A stretch of DNA of 64,000 nucleotides from JABDMH01 sp964428345 (GCA_964428345.1 CAYRYD010000015.1:1-64000); one strand, 5' to 3'; counted from the first letter of the stretch, positions 15,239 to 24,974 are shown. Translations and numbers: made by a program. The notes: a model not told the origin generated them from the sequence alone.

Positions 15239-16828
15239 ATGAAAAAATGGAGGCTTGTACCGTTCCTGGGCGTGTGGATGATGCTTGCCACGTTTTGGAT
15301 GAGCTGGCAGGAGAAACCAGAGGTACCTCCCGCTCCCAATATTTTGCTGGCGATCGCCGATGACGCATCGTTTCCGCACATGAGTGCCTATGGCACCCGC
15401 TGGATCAGCACGCCGGCTTTCGACCGGGTGGCCCGGGAAGGCCTGCTCTTTATGAAGGCTTATACCCCGAATGCCAAGTGTGCTCCCTCCCGGGCCTGCA
15501 TCCTGACCGGCCGCAATTCGTGGCAGCTTGAGGAGGCCTGCAATCACTGGCCATATTTTCCCGAGAAATTCAAAGCATTTACCGAAGCCCTGCCCCAGGC
15601 CGGATATCAGGTAGGGCACACCGCCAAGGGATGGGCCCCCGGGATCGCCCGGATAAACGATCAGCCCCGGCAGCTCATCGGCCCGGCATACAACGAAAAG
15701 GAAACCACTCCGCCGGCAAGGCATATCTCTACCAATGATTACGCTGAAAATTTTCGGGACTTTCTGGATAAAAACAGTGCAGGTCGTCCCTTCTTCTTCT
15801 GGTATGGCTCCACCGAACCTCACCGCGCCTATGAATTCGGGGCCGGCATCCAGTATGGCGGTAAAAAACTGACTGATATAGACCGGGTTCCGGACTACTG
15901 GCCGGATTGTGACACTGTGCGAACCGATATGCTGGATTACGCATTCGAGATCGAGTACTTTGACCGGCATCTCGCCAAAATGCTGGACATCCTGAAAGAA
16001 AAAAATCTTTTAGAAAATACCATGGTCATCGTCACCGCCGATAACGGTATGCCTTTCCCCAAGGTAAAAGGTCAGATGTATGAGGCAGATAATCATCTGC
16101 CACTCGCCATCATGTGGCCGCAGGGTATCAGGAATCCGGGCCGGGTCATCGACGATTTTGTCAGCCTGATCGATCTGGCACCAACCGTGATGGAACTGGC
16201 CGGACTGACACCCCAAAAAGCGGAGATGCATCCGGTAACCGGAAAAAGCCTCACCGATATTTTCGAGGACGCCAGAAGGGGCAACGTTGGCAACAAACGA
16301 GATTATACCCTGATCGGAAAAGAAAGGCATGATGTGGGCAGACCCAATGACGTGGGGTACCCGGTGAGAGGTATCATCCGGGACGATTATTTGTATCTCG
16401 AAAATTTCAGGCCCGATCGCTGGCCGGCAGGCAATCCGGAAACCGGTTATCTGAATTGCGACGGCAGTCCGACCAAAACCTGGATACTCAACCACCGCAC
16501 CACCCCGGGCAACAAAATGTACTGGCAATGGAGTTTCGGCAAACGACCACCGGTAGAGCTCTATAAAATGGATGTAGATCCCGACTGTATCAACAATCTG
16601 GCTTCTGATCCTTCAACCCGGAAAATCCAGGCCAGGCTCAAAAGGCAATTATACCGGGAACTGACAGCCCAGGGAGATCCCCGGATGACCGGAAATGGTG
16701 ATGTCTTTGACCGATATCCCGATGCTTCTCCAGCGGCCGGCTTCTATGAGCGCTACATGAAAGGCGAAAAAGTTCCTGCCGGGTGGGTCAATGATAGCGA
16801 TTTTCAGGAGGTTGGGAGACCGGAGTAA
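15239..16828 (+). CDS. Sulfatase, sulfamidase-like (S1)
   Basis: A 529-residue exported sulfatase. The hydrophobic N-terminus (about 6-22) acts as a signal. Metal-site motif NILLAIADDAS occurs near 34. The signature CAPSRACILTGRN has its Cys at residue 81, the residue converted to formylglycine in the type-I CxPSR sulfatases. ADNGMPFPKVKGQMYEAD near 262 resembles the DNG segment of N-sulfoglucosamine sulfohydrolases. It probably removes sulfate from a saccharide, possibly an N-sulfate. No maturation enzyme is in the window. A second related sulfatase lies downstream after a 311-base spacer. Confidence 0.88.
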   Translation: MKKWRLVPFLGVWMMLATFWMSWQEKPEVPPAPNILLAIADDASFPHMSAYGTRWISTPAFDRVAREGLLFMKAYTPNAKCAPSRACILTGRNSWQLEEACNHWPYFPEKFKAFTEALPQAGYQVGHTAKGWAPGIARINDQPRQLIGPAYNEKETTPPARHISTNDYAENFRDFLDKNSAGRPFFFWYGSTEPHRAYEFGAGIQYGGKKLTDIDRVPDYWPDCDTVRTDMLDYAFEIEYFDRHLAKMLDILKEKNLLENTMVIVTADNGMPFPKVKGQMYEADNHLPLAIMWPQGIRNPGRVIDDFVSLIDLAPTVMELAGLTPQKAEMHPVTGKSLTDIFEDARRGNVGNKRDYTLIGKERHDVGRPNDVGYPVRGIIRDDYLYLENFRPDRWPAGNPETGYLNCDGSPTKTWILNHRTTPGNKMYWQWSFGKRPPVELYKMDVDPDCINNLASDPSTRKIQARLKRQLYRELTAQGDPRMTGNGDVFDRYPDASPAAGFYERYMKGEKVPAGWVNDSDFQEVGRPE

Positions 16829-16919
16829 CCGACGGATCCGGGAGCCAAACAGAACCCCAGACCAAGAAACCGATGACCAGAATTTCAAAACCACCGGTGA
16901 TCAAGCCAGTGCTCCTGAG

Positions 16920-16960
16920 GATCCTGGAGCCTGACCCCATCCCTAAGCGGCTCCAGGATC
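16920..16960. repeat. Inverted repeat in the inter-sulfatase spacer
   Basis: Perfect 12-bp arms, GATCCTGGAGCC at 16920-16931 and GGCTCCAGGATC at 16949-16960, around a 17-base loop. A second perfect 12-base palindrome, CGGGAGCTCCCG, lies at 17034-17045. The 311-base spacer 16829-17139 holds no convincing gene. There is no T run after the stem, so an ordinary terminator is unlikely. Confidence 0.6.
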
Positions 16961-17139
16961 TCACGTCCGGTCGCTGCTCCTGGTCTTTCAATGGTATCCC
17001 TGGTTCCCTCTTCGCTTCTGTCGTCCATCTGGTCGGGAGCTCCCGGATCCTAACAAACTTGTGAGAGTGCGGTGTCCTGGAATGCATATTTACAGAGGTA
17101 AGTCTATATTGCAGTTTTATCGATAGACAATTACCCATC

Positions 17140-18597
17140 ATGAACTTCCATTTGCTGATCCTTTTTTTATGGAGTACATTAATCTGTGGCCGCAAAGAAA
17201 TGGCACAGGAGCCACCCAATATCATATTCATTATTGCCGATGATGTAGGCTGGAATGATCTGGGTTGTTACGGAAATCAGGTGGTTAGCACACCCAACAT
17301 CGACCGGATTGCCAGGGAAGGGATGATGTTCACCAATGCTTTCCTGACTACAAGCAGCTGCAGTCCTAGCAGGTGCAGTATTATTACCGGGCGTTATCCG
17401 CACAACACCGGTGCCGCTGAATTGCACACACCGCTCCCCGAGAGTCAGATCCCCTTCCCACTTTTAATGCAGAATGCAGGTTACTATACGGTTCAGGCTG
17501 GAAAATCTCATTTCGGAAAACCGGCATTGCGCTGTTTTGACCAGGCCTACGAGATGGAAGAAGGTGGCGTCGGGGGTGAGGAACGATGGGTGCGTTGTCT
17601 CCGGGAAAGACCTGCAAACCAGCCATTTTTTGCCTGGTTTGCTGCAGTTGACGCCCACCGTGACTGGCATCATGACCAATACGGAGTAACTCCCAATCCC
17701 GAACGGATCACGGCACCTCCTTATCTGGTAGACTGTTCGGCTACAAGGCAAGACCTTGCTGCTTACTATCATGAAATCAGCCGCTGGGACTACTACGTAG
17801 GTCAAGTCCATGAAGAACTGGAAAGACAGGGTATCGTTGAAAATACAGTGATCATCATCATGTCGGACAATGGCATGCCTTTCCCCAGAGCCAAAACCAG
17901 ACTCTACGACAGCGGCATCAAAACACCTCTGATCATCCGGTGGCCGGCTTCACTTCAACCCGGCATGACCAGTTCAGCATTGGTAAGCGCAGTCGACATC
18001 GCTCCCACCATTATTGACATGGCCGGCATTGAGATGCCGGAATACTTTCAGGGAAAAAGCTTCAAAGTTCTTTTACACACCGGCGGGCATCCCTTCCGGA
18101 GATATGTCTATGCTGAACACAACTGGCATGACTATGAGGCACATGAACGTATGGTACGTTCACAGAATTATCTCTATATCAGAAACAACCGTCCGGAGCT
18201 GAGCAATGGCGGACCAGCCGATTCAAAAAGGAGTGCCTCGCAAGCGGCTTTGGATTCAGTACGGCAACTGGGTCTCCTCACTCCTGCCCAGGCTGATAAT
18301 TATATTACTCCCAGGCCGGCGGAAGAAATCTATGATCTGCAGACCGACCCCGACCAATTATGCAATGTAGCATCGCTCCCTTCCCTAAATGATACCCTGC
18401 AATTTTATCGCCAGCTGCTGGAGCTCTGGATCCGGGACACCGGCGACGACGTGCCAATAGATCTGACTGGTGACGGATTTGACCGGAATTCGGGAGAAAT
18501 TCTACCACAGGTCCCCGGTTTCAACCAGGTAAAACGGGGAGAAATGCCCGGAAATCGACGGGGTGCCCTATCTTTAAATGCAAAACCAGGATTCTGA
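17140..18597 (+). CDS. Sulfatase, N-sulfoglucosamine sulfohydrolase-like
   Basis: A 485-residue exported sulfatase with signal segment MNFHLLILFLWSTLICG. The motif IIFIIADDVGWNDLGCYGN holds the calcium-binding Asp pair. CSPSRCSIITGRYPHNTGAA carries the formylglycine Cys at residue 74. SDNGMPFPRAKTRLYDSGIK near 246 closely resembles the matching block of human sulfamidase (SGSH). This supports hydrolysis of an N-sulfate on glucosamine, though other sulfatase subfamilies share parts of it. The stop codon is immediately followed by the ATG of a bicupin gene, so the two are translationally linked. Confidence 0.88.
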   Translation: MNFHLLILFLWSTLICGRKEMAQEPPNIIFIIADDVGWNDLGCYGNQVVSTPNIDRIAREGMMFTNAFLTTSSCSPSRCSIITGRYPHNTGAAELHTPLPESQIPFPLLMQNAGYYTVQAGKSHFGKPALRCFDQAYEMEEGGVGGEERWVRCLRERPANQPFFAWFAAVDAHRDWHHDQYGVTPNPERITAPPYLVDCSATRQDLAAYYHEISRWDYYVGQVHEELERQGIVENTVIIIMSDNGMPFPRAKTRLYDSGIKTPLIIRWPASLQPGMTSSALVSAVDIAPTIIDMAGIEMPEYFQGKSFKVLLHTGGHPFRRYVYAEHNWHDYEAHERMVRSQNYLYIRNNRPELSNGGPADSKRSASQAALDSVRQLGLLTPAQADNYITPRPAEEIYDLQTDPDQLCNVASLPSLNDTLQFYRQLLELWIRDTGDDVPIDLTGDGFDRNSGEILPQVPGFNQVKRGEMPGNRRGALSLNAKPGF

Positions 18598-19557
18598 ATG
18601 TTAAGAATACTTTCTATAGCCCTGAGCGTTGGTGTTTTCGTTGGTTTTGCCAAAAAGAATTCTTACATCGAATCTCCCGCTTCGGTCATGGGCCAAGAGA
18701 TTACTGACACCATGATCATCGCCAATCTATACCGCGATTCCGAAGCCCTGCACCAGATTCAGTCGTCGTTTACCCGGAACAATCCCGGCTATACACTGGA
18801 GTTTTTCCGGCAAACCTACAGCATCAGATCGCGGCCGGAACAACGAGTACTATTTGTTCAAAAGGGAGGGGGCACCGCCATCCTCAATAAAGGAGAGCGT
18901 TCGAAAATCGCAGTGGGTGATATCATCTTACTGGATGCCGGTGTCAGCATGTCGGTAGACAGTCTGGTTGATGTGGTAGCATTTACTACACCGGATCCAC
19001 CCTCCACCGATATTCCGCATTTTATTCGTCCCGATTGGGATCTGAATATCACCGATACACCGGGTGGATGTGCAACCGAAACCAATGCTTACCGCCGCAT
19101 ACTCCTGACCTGGCAGGGAAAAGTGGGTAAGTATCTTTACAAGTCTTTAAATGCTCACCGGGTACGCATTACCGATTCCTTTACCCATTATCACCCCCTG
19201 GAGGGTGGATTCGATGAATTTTATCTGGTGCAAATGGTTCAACCTGAAGCCTCGATTATTACCGGTAATCACCATGACCTGATCATCAATCCGGAGCTGG
19301 TGACCCGTGACATGGCCCCAAACCTGCTGAAAAAAACCAAACTCCAGGTGGGTGACCTGGTTTACCTTCCCCGGGGAGTCGTGCACCGGGGGATCGATGG
19401 TGTCCTCGCCCAGGTCATTACGGTACCCGGATTTATCCCGGGAGCGGAACTCGGAGTGGATCATCATTTGAAGAAAATCAATGAACGCCTGCAGCTGACC
19501 GGCAAGGAGGCTCTACCCTATCATGTCGAGGCGGCAGATACAGTGATGGTCAAATGA
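18598..19557 (+). CDS. Exported bicupin protein
   Basis: A 319-residue protein with a short hydrophobic leader (about 1-18) and two probable cupin domains: one near 50-125, with GGTAILNKGERSKIAVGDIIL, and one near 190-275. The second shows HYHPLEGGFDEFYLVQ followed by VGDLVYLPRGVVHRG, the two cupin motifs with possible metal-binding His and Glu residues. The start directly abuts the sulfatase stop. A sugar-binding, isomerase or dioxygenase-like role in the same pathway is possible, but the exact function cannot be read. It ends 22 bases before a convergent gene. Confidence 0.7.
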   Translation: MLRILSIALSVGVFVGFAKKNSYIESPASVMGQEITDTMIIANLYRDSEALHQIQSSFTRNNPGYTLEFFRQTYSIRSRPEQRVLFVQKGGGTAILNKGERSKIAVGDIILLDAGVSMSVDSLVDVVAFTTPDPPSTDIPHFIRPDWDLNITDTPGGCATETNAYRRILLTWQGKVGKYLYKSLNAHRVRITDSFTHYHPLEGGFDEFYLVQMVQPEASIITGNHHDLIINPELVTRDMAPNLLKKTKLQVGDLVYLPRGVVHRGIDGVLAQVITVPGFIPGAELGVDHHLKKINERLQLTGKEALPYHVEAADTVMVK

Positions 19558-19579
19558 AAAAACTGATTTAAAGAAACTG

Positions 19580-20821
19580 TTAAGACCGGATCTCAACCTT
19601 CCGATCCTTGCTCATGGTAATTGCTTCAGCCGGGGAAGTCTCTCTTTCCAGATGTCGATAATATTGACGGAAAAAATCGGGGATCACATCGCTGCCGAAA
19701 GGGGTATTACTGTTGAACAAAATGCAGATACCGATGCGATTTTCGCGGTCAATCGCGATTTCACTCCGGTAGTCATTGACAGAACCACTGTGATAAATCA
19801 ATGCATGTTCAAGCCAGTTGACAATTCTCCAACCAATACCATAATAGTTACTTTCCACGCCACCCCAACGGTAAAAAGTACTCCGGTCGGGATTTTTTAC
19901 CACGGGGGTAAATATCTCATCAAGACCCATCGGAGATATCAGATCCGGACGGTTGCCTAAAAGGATCCGCAGCCATTTGGCCATATCTTTGATGGAAGCA
20001 TTGACCCCACCGGCAGATATGGCATTATAGTATTTTTTGTTGAGACGGGCTGATCTGCATTTATTCCGAAAATTTCCTACATGAGGTCTGGCTACATTGC
20101 CGGATGCAGCAATTTCCTGAAAGGTTGCTGAGGCCTGGCCCATTCCTGCCGGCCGGAAAATCTTTTCAACCAAAAGGTCATGATAGGTCTTACCGGTCTT
20201 CCGAAGTATGATCTCTTCAATAAAAGAGAAGGCAGTATTCTGATAGGCATAGTATTTTCCTTCTCTACCATACACATCCAGATTGGAAAATTCAGGAATA
20301 ATCCGGTCCAGTGAAAGTCCCCTCTCCGTGAGATCGGTGTAGGCATGCCGTTGTAACCCGGTTGAATGAGAAAGCAGATGCCGGATAGTGATTCTGGCAG
20401 CCTGTGCATGGTCTTTCAGATCAAACTCCGGGATGATTCCCTGTACCGGATCTTCCCAGTTCAGGCAGCCCTCTTCGACCAACATACTGGTCAGTAATCC
20501 GGCAAATCCTTTCGACAGACTGCCGATGCGGAAGACCGTCTCGGTATCAACGGAGTCAGAGGTACCATATCTTCGGGTGCCAAATCCCTTCAGAAAAATC
20601 ACCTGATCATTGCGGACAATGGCAACCGCAGCCCCGGGACAGCCTGTCCGTTGTAACCGGTGGCTGAAATCATCATCAAATGCCCGGATAAATTCCTCAT
20701 CCTCACAGGAAAGGCCGGCAGTGACATTTTCCAGATAGGCGGGCGCCAGGCAATGGTTGTTATTCAGGATACTCAGTACGGGAAATAAAATCATCAGCAG
20801 AAGGCTGCTCGCTCTTCTCAT
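19580..20821 (-). CDS. Serine hydrolase, class C beta-lactamase-like
   Basis: A 413-residue exported enzyme of the beta-lactamase/penicillin-binding protein-like family. A hydrophobic leader (about 5-22) is present. The nucleophile motif SxxK is SLSK in FRIGSLSKGFAG (near 102), the second motif is YQN in YAYQNTAFSF, and HSG in IYHSGSVNDYRS replaces the KTG triad. These proteins act as D-aminopeptidases, esterases or peptidoglycan hydrolases more often than as true beta-lactamases. It is convergent with the sulfatase operon and appears to be a single-gene unit. No resistance role is claimed. Confidence 0.85.
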   Translation of the reverse strand: MRRASSLLLMILFPVLSILNNNHCLAPAYLENVTAGLSCEDEEFIRAFDDDFSHRLQRTGCPGAAVAIVRNDQVIFLKGFGTRRYGTSDSVDTETVFRIGSLSKGFAGLLTSMLVEEGCLNWEDPVQGIIPEFDLKDHAQAARITIRHLLSHSTGLQRHAYTDLTERGLSLDRIIPEFSNLDVYGREGKYYAYQNTAFSFIEEIILRKTGKTYHDLLVEKIFRPAGMGQASATFQEIAASGNVARPHVGNFRNKCRSARLNKKYYNAISAGGVNASIKDMAKWLRILLGNRPDLISPMGLDEIFTPVVKNPDRSTFYRWGGVESNYYGIGWRIVNWLEHALIYHSGSVNDYRSEIAIDRENRIGICILFNSNTPFGSDVIPDFFRQYYRHLERETSPAEAITMSKDRKVEIRS

Positions 20822-21081
20822 GCAACAAGGATTTTGAATGTATTTTGATTTCGGTTTAAAAAACTAACCGGGTAACTGAGGTGAACAATTTAAGCAACGA
20901 CCTCAACTCCGATTTATTTTACCCTGAGGATCGAAAAGCGGGGGAAAGATAGGTGCGTCAATTATCCAGGGGTTTTGCCACCAAAATTATGCCAGTTGAC
21001 AGGTAGGTGTCAAAAGTCGCCGGATGAACAGGAGAGAACTGAGACTTTCAGGCTGTTATCCTAATGGTCTTGCAGACTGAA

Positions 21082-21738
21082 TCAATGGGCAATCCCTTCC
21101 TTTAGCAGGTCTTTGTGGGAGGCCTGAAATTTCTTCAACCTGGGAATCGACACCGCCCGCACGTAGGGATTATTTGGATTTTTCCTTTCGTAATCCTGAT
21201 GATAATCCTCCGCTACATGGAATTTCTTCAACCGACTGACTTCCGTGGTGATTGGATCATTGTAAACCCCGGATGCCGCTAAACTGGCAATATAATCTTT
21301 GATCAGTTTCTTCTCCTGGTCGTTCTGAAAAAAGATGGCAGAACGATACTGGGTACCGGCATCAGGTCCCTGGCGGTTGAGGGTTGTCGGATCATGTGAT
21401 CCGAAAAAGACCTTCAATAAAGTAGGATAGTCGATGATTGTAGTATCGTAATATACTTCGACCGCTTCGGCATGTCCGGTGAGACCGGCGCTAACCTCTT
21501 CATAGGTAGGATTTGCCGTCCTGCCACCCGCATAACCGGAAACTGCTTCCTCAACCCCTCTCACGCTCTCGAAAACAGCTTCCACACACCAGAAACAACC
21601 ACTGGCGAAATAAGCCCGGTGATAGCCCGAGAGGTCTTTTTGTACAGTACCTTCCGGTTGTTTTTGGTCTTCCGGCACATTACAGGTCTGAGCGGAGGTG
21701 AGGGTCAGAAACACCAGGGCAATCAATAGATACTTCAT
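21082..21738 (-). CDS. msrA: Peptide methionine sulfoxide reductase MsrA, exported
   Basis: About 218 residues. The start at 21738 (MKYLLIALVFLTLTSAQTC) gives a signal sequence, possibly lipid-modified at the Cys; the frame extends 22 codons further but without signal-like character. The catalytic motif GCFWCVEAVF lies near residue 47. VSGYAGGRTANPTYEEVSAG, HDPTTLNRQGPDAGTQYRSA and AEDYHQDY are conserved MsrA blocks. It reduces methionine-S-sulfoxide in proteins, here probably in the periplasm. A TATCTTTG box lies 36 bases before the start. No MsrB domain is present. Confidence 0.95.
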   Translation of the reverse strand: MKYLLIALVFLTLTSAQTCNVPEDQKQPEGTVQKDLSGYHRAYFASGCFWCVEAVFESVRGVEEAVSGYAGGRTANPTYEEVSAGLTGHAEAVEVYYDTTIIDYPTLLKVFFGSHDPTTLNRQGPDAGTQYRSAIFFQNDQEKKLIKDYIASLAASGVYNDPITTEVSRLKKFHVAEDYHQDYERKNPNNPYVRAVSIPRLKKFQASHKDLLKEGIAH

Positions 21739-21773
21739 AATCCAACAGGTTGAAATGGTCAGGAAATCCCTGT

Positions 21774-21781
21774 CAAAGATA
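21774..21781 (-). promoter_or_regulatory. Putative -7 box of msrA
   Basis: Reads TATCTTTG on the minus strand, a match to TAnnTTTG, 36 bases before the chosen msrA ATG. A TTTG lies further upstream but closer than the usual spacing of a -33 element. Confidence 0.45.
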
Positions 21782-21998
21782 AGTGTTTTATCAAAGGAAA
21801 TCACCCATACTTTGGGGTAGTGTGGGGAAGGAATATTCTAGCCTATCTTAGGATTATGATCCTCCTATGAAGTAATTGAACTTATTTGGATATTTTTGTA
21901 TCTTGGCTTTTTGTGTGGATCTTTTCACGGTCTGATTCCTCTGCTACGACCCCTGAACATTCTGGAAAATCCTAATTACTAATCTATAACCTTGTATT

Positions 21999-22457
21999 AT
22001 GGCGAAATACGATTTGTTGATCAATAAGCAAAGACATCAGGTTGATGTTGATGAGGACACTCCTATCCTGTGGGTGTTGCGAGACCATTTAAAGCTGGTA
22101 GGCACCAAATATGGTTGCGGCATTGCCCAGTGCGGAGCCTGCACCATTCATGTGGATGGGGTCGCTACGCGTTCCTGCAGCCTGCCGGTCTCGGCAGTTG
22201 GGAGTAAAGCTATTACAACCATTGAGGGCCTTTCCGAAAAGGGCGATCACCCTCTTCAAAAGGCCTGGATCGAACACGATGTACCCCAATGCGGCTATTG
22301 TCAGGCTGGTCAGATCATGAATGCTGCCGCATTGCTCAAAACCAATCCAAAACCCAGTGACGAAGATATTGATGTGGCCATGCGTGGCAATATTTGCCGA
22401 TGCGGAACGTATGTGAGGATCAAAGCTGCGATCAAAACGGCTGCGGACAGCCAATAA
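21999..22457 (+). CDS. Molybdenum hydroxylase small subunit, 2Fe-2S (IorA-like)
   Basis: A 152-residue iron-sulfur subunit of the xanthine dehydrogenase/isoquinoline 1-oxidoreductase family. The N-terminal plant-type ferredoxin cluster is held by GTKYGCGIAQCGACTIH (about 37-53). The C-terminal helical cluster is held by CGYCQAGQIMNAA and RGNICRCGTY (about 100-140). It passes electrons from the Mo site of its partner, encoded 27 bases downstream. It has no signal peptide, so it is probably exported by the Tat pathway as a complex with the large subunit. No FAD subunit or cytochrome is visible nearby. Confidence 0.92.
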   Translation: MAKYDLLINKQRHQVDVDEDTPILWVLRDHLKLVGTKYGCGIAQCGACTIHVDGVATRSCSLPVSAVGSKAITTIEGLSEKGDHPLQKAWIEHDVPQCGYCQAGQIMNAAALLKTNPKPSDEDIDVAMRGNICRCGTYVRIKAAIKTAADSQ

Positions 22458-22484
22458 TTTGTGTTCACCAAAAAATAAGCAATC

Positions 22485-24680
22485 ATGACCTCTTTTAAAA
22501 CAACATATAATCGACGATCGTTTTTAAGTGCTTCAGTGGCAGCCGGAGGTGGTTTCATGCTTGGATTCAGCTGGCTGGCATCCTGCACACCGGCCGAAGA
22601 ATCGGCAATGCTTACTATGCCTGATGAATGGTTTGACATCAACGCCTTTTTAAAAATTGGTAACAATGGGGTTGTTACCATCTATTCACCCAATCCGGAG
22701 ATCGGACAGAATGTAAAGACGTCCATGCCAATGATTGTCGCCGAAGAACTCGATGTGGACTGGAAGCAAGTCATTGTGGAGCAGGCGCCACTCAATACCA
22801 CAAAATATACCCGTCAGGTTGCCGGAGGCAGCCAGTCGATCCGGGCAGGTTGGGACAGCCTGCGGATGGCCGGAGCGACCGCCCGCCGGATGCTCATGGA
22901 AGCAGCCGCCAAACAATGGCAGGTACCGGTTGAAGAATTAACGACCGAAGCCGGAATCATCAAACATGAGACCAGCGGTAAAACGATGGGATATGGTGAA
23001 GTCGCCTCCGTAGCGGCAACCATGCAGGTACCTACGGAAGTTGCTCTCAAAGAACCCAAAGACTATAAGATCATTGGCACCAGCGTCAAGAATGTCGATG
23101 GACCAAAAATCGTGAAAGGGGAACCCCTCTACGGACTGGATGTACAAAAGGAAGGCATGTTGATTGCCATGATCGTCCACCCCCCAGCCTTTGGCATGAA
23201 GGTTAAATCGGTCGACGATGCTTCTGTGCGCAGTATGCCGGGCATCCGGGATGTGTTTACCTTTTCCACTTATCCCGAAGGAACGGAAACAAACTGGTCC
23301 GATAACAATGCCTTCCCACACCTGGTGGCCATCGTTGGTGAATCTACCTGGCAGGTGATGAAAGCCAAGAAGGCGATCAAAGTAGAATGGGAAACGGAAA
23401 CCCCGGCGGAAAACAGTGCCGGCCATACCGCAGCATTTGAAAAATCTCTCATGCAGAAGATGGAAGTTGCCCGCCGGGATGGCAATCCAGAGGAAGCCTT
23501 CCGGAAAGCGGCCCGGGTGATTGAAAGAACCTACACGGCTCCTTTCCTGTCGCACAGTACGATGGAACCGATGAATTTCTTCGCCGATGTCCAGGAGGAC
23601 CACGCCGAACTGATCGGTCCTGTCCAGACTCCGGAAAATATGTGGAGAACCGCTGCTCAGTCAGTAGGACTGCCGGAAGACAAGGTATCCGTCATGATGA
23701 CCCGCCAGGGTGGAGGTTTTGGCCGTCGCCTGTATGGTCATTTTGGCGTGGAGGCAGCCGTCATCTCCAAGACCGTCAAAGCTCCGGTCAAGCTGATCTA
23801 TACCCGGGAAGACGATATGACCCAGGGTACCTACCGGCCTGCATACATGGTCACCTACCGGGCGGCCCTGGATGAAAACAACAACCTGACCGCCATTCAT
23901 ATTAAAGGTACCGGTATACGTGAAAGTCCGGTCTTCGAAAACCGTTTCCCCGCCGGAGCCATTGACAACTATCTGGTCGAGCGGGCAAAGATAGAATCCA
24001 ATATTTCGACCGGAGCCTGGAGAGCACCCCGCTCCAATTTCATCGCGGGAGCTGAACAGTCTTTCCTGGACGAAGTAGCCGAAGCAATGGGTAAAGATCC
24101 GATTGAATTTCGTCTGGAACTCTTTGACCGGGCGATAAAAAATCCGGTGGGTGAAAAGAATGACTATGATGCCGAGCGCTACGCAGGAGTTTTAAAACTC
24201 ATTAAGGAAAAAACCGGTTGGGGTATGGATAAACCGGGAATGTTCCGGGGTGTGGCTGCCTATTATTGTCACAATTCCTACGTTGCCCAGGTGGTTGATA
24301 TGGTCATGGAAGATGGTCAGCCAAAAGTGCAGAAAGTCTGGGCGGCAGCCGATTGCGGTATCGTAATCAATCACGATGCTGCCTGCAACATCATGGAGGG
24401 AGGAGCCATTGACGGAATAGGTCACGCTATGTATAGCGCCCTCACCTTTAAAGACGGGCAACCGGAACAAAATAACTACCACACCTACCGGTTGATCCGG
24501 CATGACGAAGTACCAAAGGAGATGGAAACTTTCTTTGTCAAGAACGAAATCCATCCAACCGGATTGGGCGAACCGGGTTTGCCCCCGGTCATCGGAGCAT
24601 TGGCCAATGCCTGGTATAAAGCCACCGGAGAACGAAAGTACCATCAACCCTTTATGGTTGACCAAAAAGTACTCGGATAA
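22485..24680 (+). CDS. Molybdenum hydroxylase large subunit, Tat lipoprotein (IorB-like)
   Basis: A 731-residue molybdopterin-binding subunit of the aldehyde/xanthine oxidase family. The N-terminus NRRSFLSASVAAGGGFMLGF is a twin-arginine signal followed by a lipobox-like LASC, so the enzyme is probably exported folded and may be lipid anchored. Cofactor-binding blocks include RQGGGFGRRLYGHFGVEAAV, APRSNFIAGAEQSFLDE and the C-terminal GLGEPGLPPVIGALANAW, which holds the expected catalytic Glu. The protein pairs with the iron-sulfur subunit encoded just upstream. The substrate is unknown; relatives oxidise N-heterocycles or aldehydes. A terminator follows at 24708. Confidence 0.92.
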   Translation: MTSFKTTYNRRSFLSASVAAGGGFMLGFSWLASCTPAEESAMLTMPDEWFDINAFLKIGNNGVVTIYSPNPEIGQNVKTSMPMIVAEELDVDWKQVIVEQAPLNTTKYTRQVAGGSQSIRAGWDSLRMAGATARRMLMEAAAKQWQVPVEELTTEAGIIKHETSGKTMGYGEVASVAATMQVPTEVALKEPKDYKIIGTSVKNVDGPKIVKGEPLYGLDVQKEGMLIAMIVHPPAFGMKVKSVDDASVRSMPGIRDVFTFSTYPEGTETNWSDNNAFPHLVAIVGESTWQVMKAKKAIKVEWETETPAENSAGHTAAFEKSLMQKMEVARRDGNPEEAFRKAARVIERTYTAPFLSHSTMEPMNFFADVQEDHAELIGPVQTPENMWRTAAQSVGLPEDKVSVMMTRQGGGFGRRLYGHFGVEAAVISKTVKAPVKLIYTREDDMTQGTYRPAYMVTYRAALDENNNLTAIHIKGTGIRESPVFENRFPAGAIDNYLVERAKIESNISTGAWRAPRSNFIAGAEQSFLDEVAEAMGKDPIEFRLELFDRAIKNPVGEKNDYDAERYAGVLKLIKEKTGWGMDKPGMFRGVAAYYCHNSYVAQVVDMVMEDGQPKVQKVWAAADCGIVINHDAACNIMEGGAIDGIGHAMYSALTFKDGQPEQNNYHTYRLIRHDEVPKEMETFFVKNEIHPTGLGEPGLPPVIGALANAWYKATGERKYHQPFMVDQKVLG

Positions 24681-24707
24681 AAATTGAGATTAATTAAAAA
24701 TTGTAAA

Positions 24708-24737
24708 AGCCTGGTTTTGATAAACCGGGCTTTTTTT
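24708..24737 (+). terminator. Rho-independent terminator of the iorAB-like pair
   Basis: Stem GCCTGGTTT / AAACCGGGC (one G-T pair) with a four-base loop, followed by seven T. It starts 28 bases after the large-subunit stop codon. Confidence 0.88.
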
Positions 24738-24774
24738 ATCGTGGCCTTACGATCAGGATTGATAAATTATTAAT

Positions 24775-24806
24775 TACGAATTATAAGTTACGAATTACGA
24801 ATATTA
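24775..24806. repeat. Short ACGAATTA micro-repeats
   Basis: Repeated TTACGAATTA-like words (TTACGAATTA, AGTTACGAATTACGAATATT) in the spacer after the terminator. No gene or known element is recognised. Confidence 0.5.
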
Positions 24807-24974
24807 GGAAGGTGCCTTTGTGAAAGATATGATCCAGATCAAGTCCGGGAATAGCCCGTTCAATTGTCAACCGTTTATCTGCGATATGCTAATAAAAGGT
24901 TTCTTGAAGCACCCAAAAATAATTACCGCAATCCTTAACTTTTGCTTTCCTTTGACTCTCAAGCACTCTTCAAT

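Noticed and set aside
16788..17231. A 147-residue minus-strand frame in the inter-sulfatase spacer
   Set aside because: It overlaps both sulfatase genes and runs through the inverted repeats, with no protein-like features.
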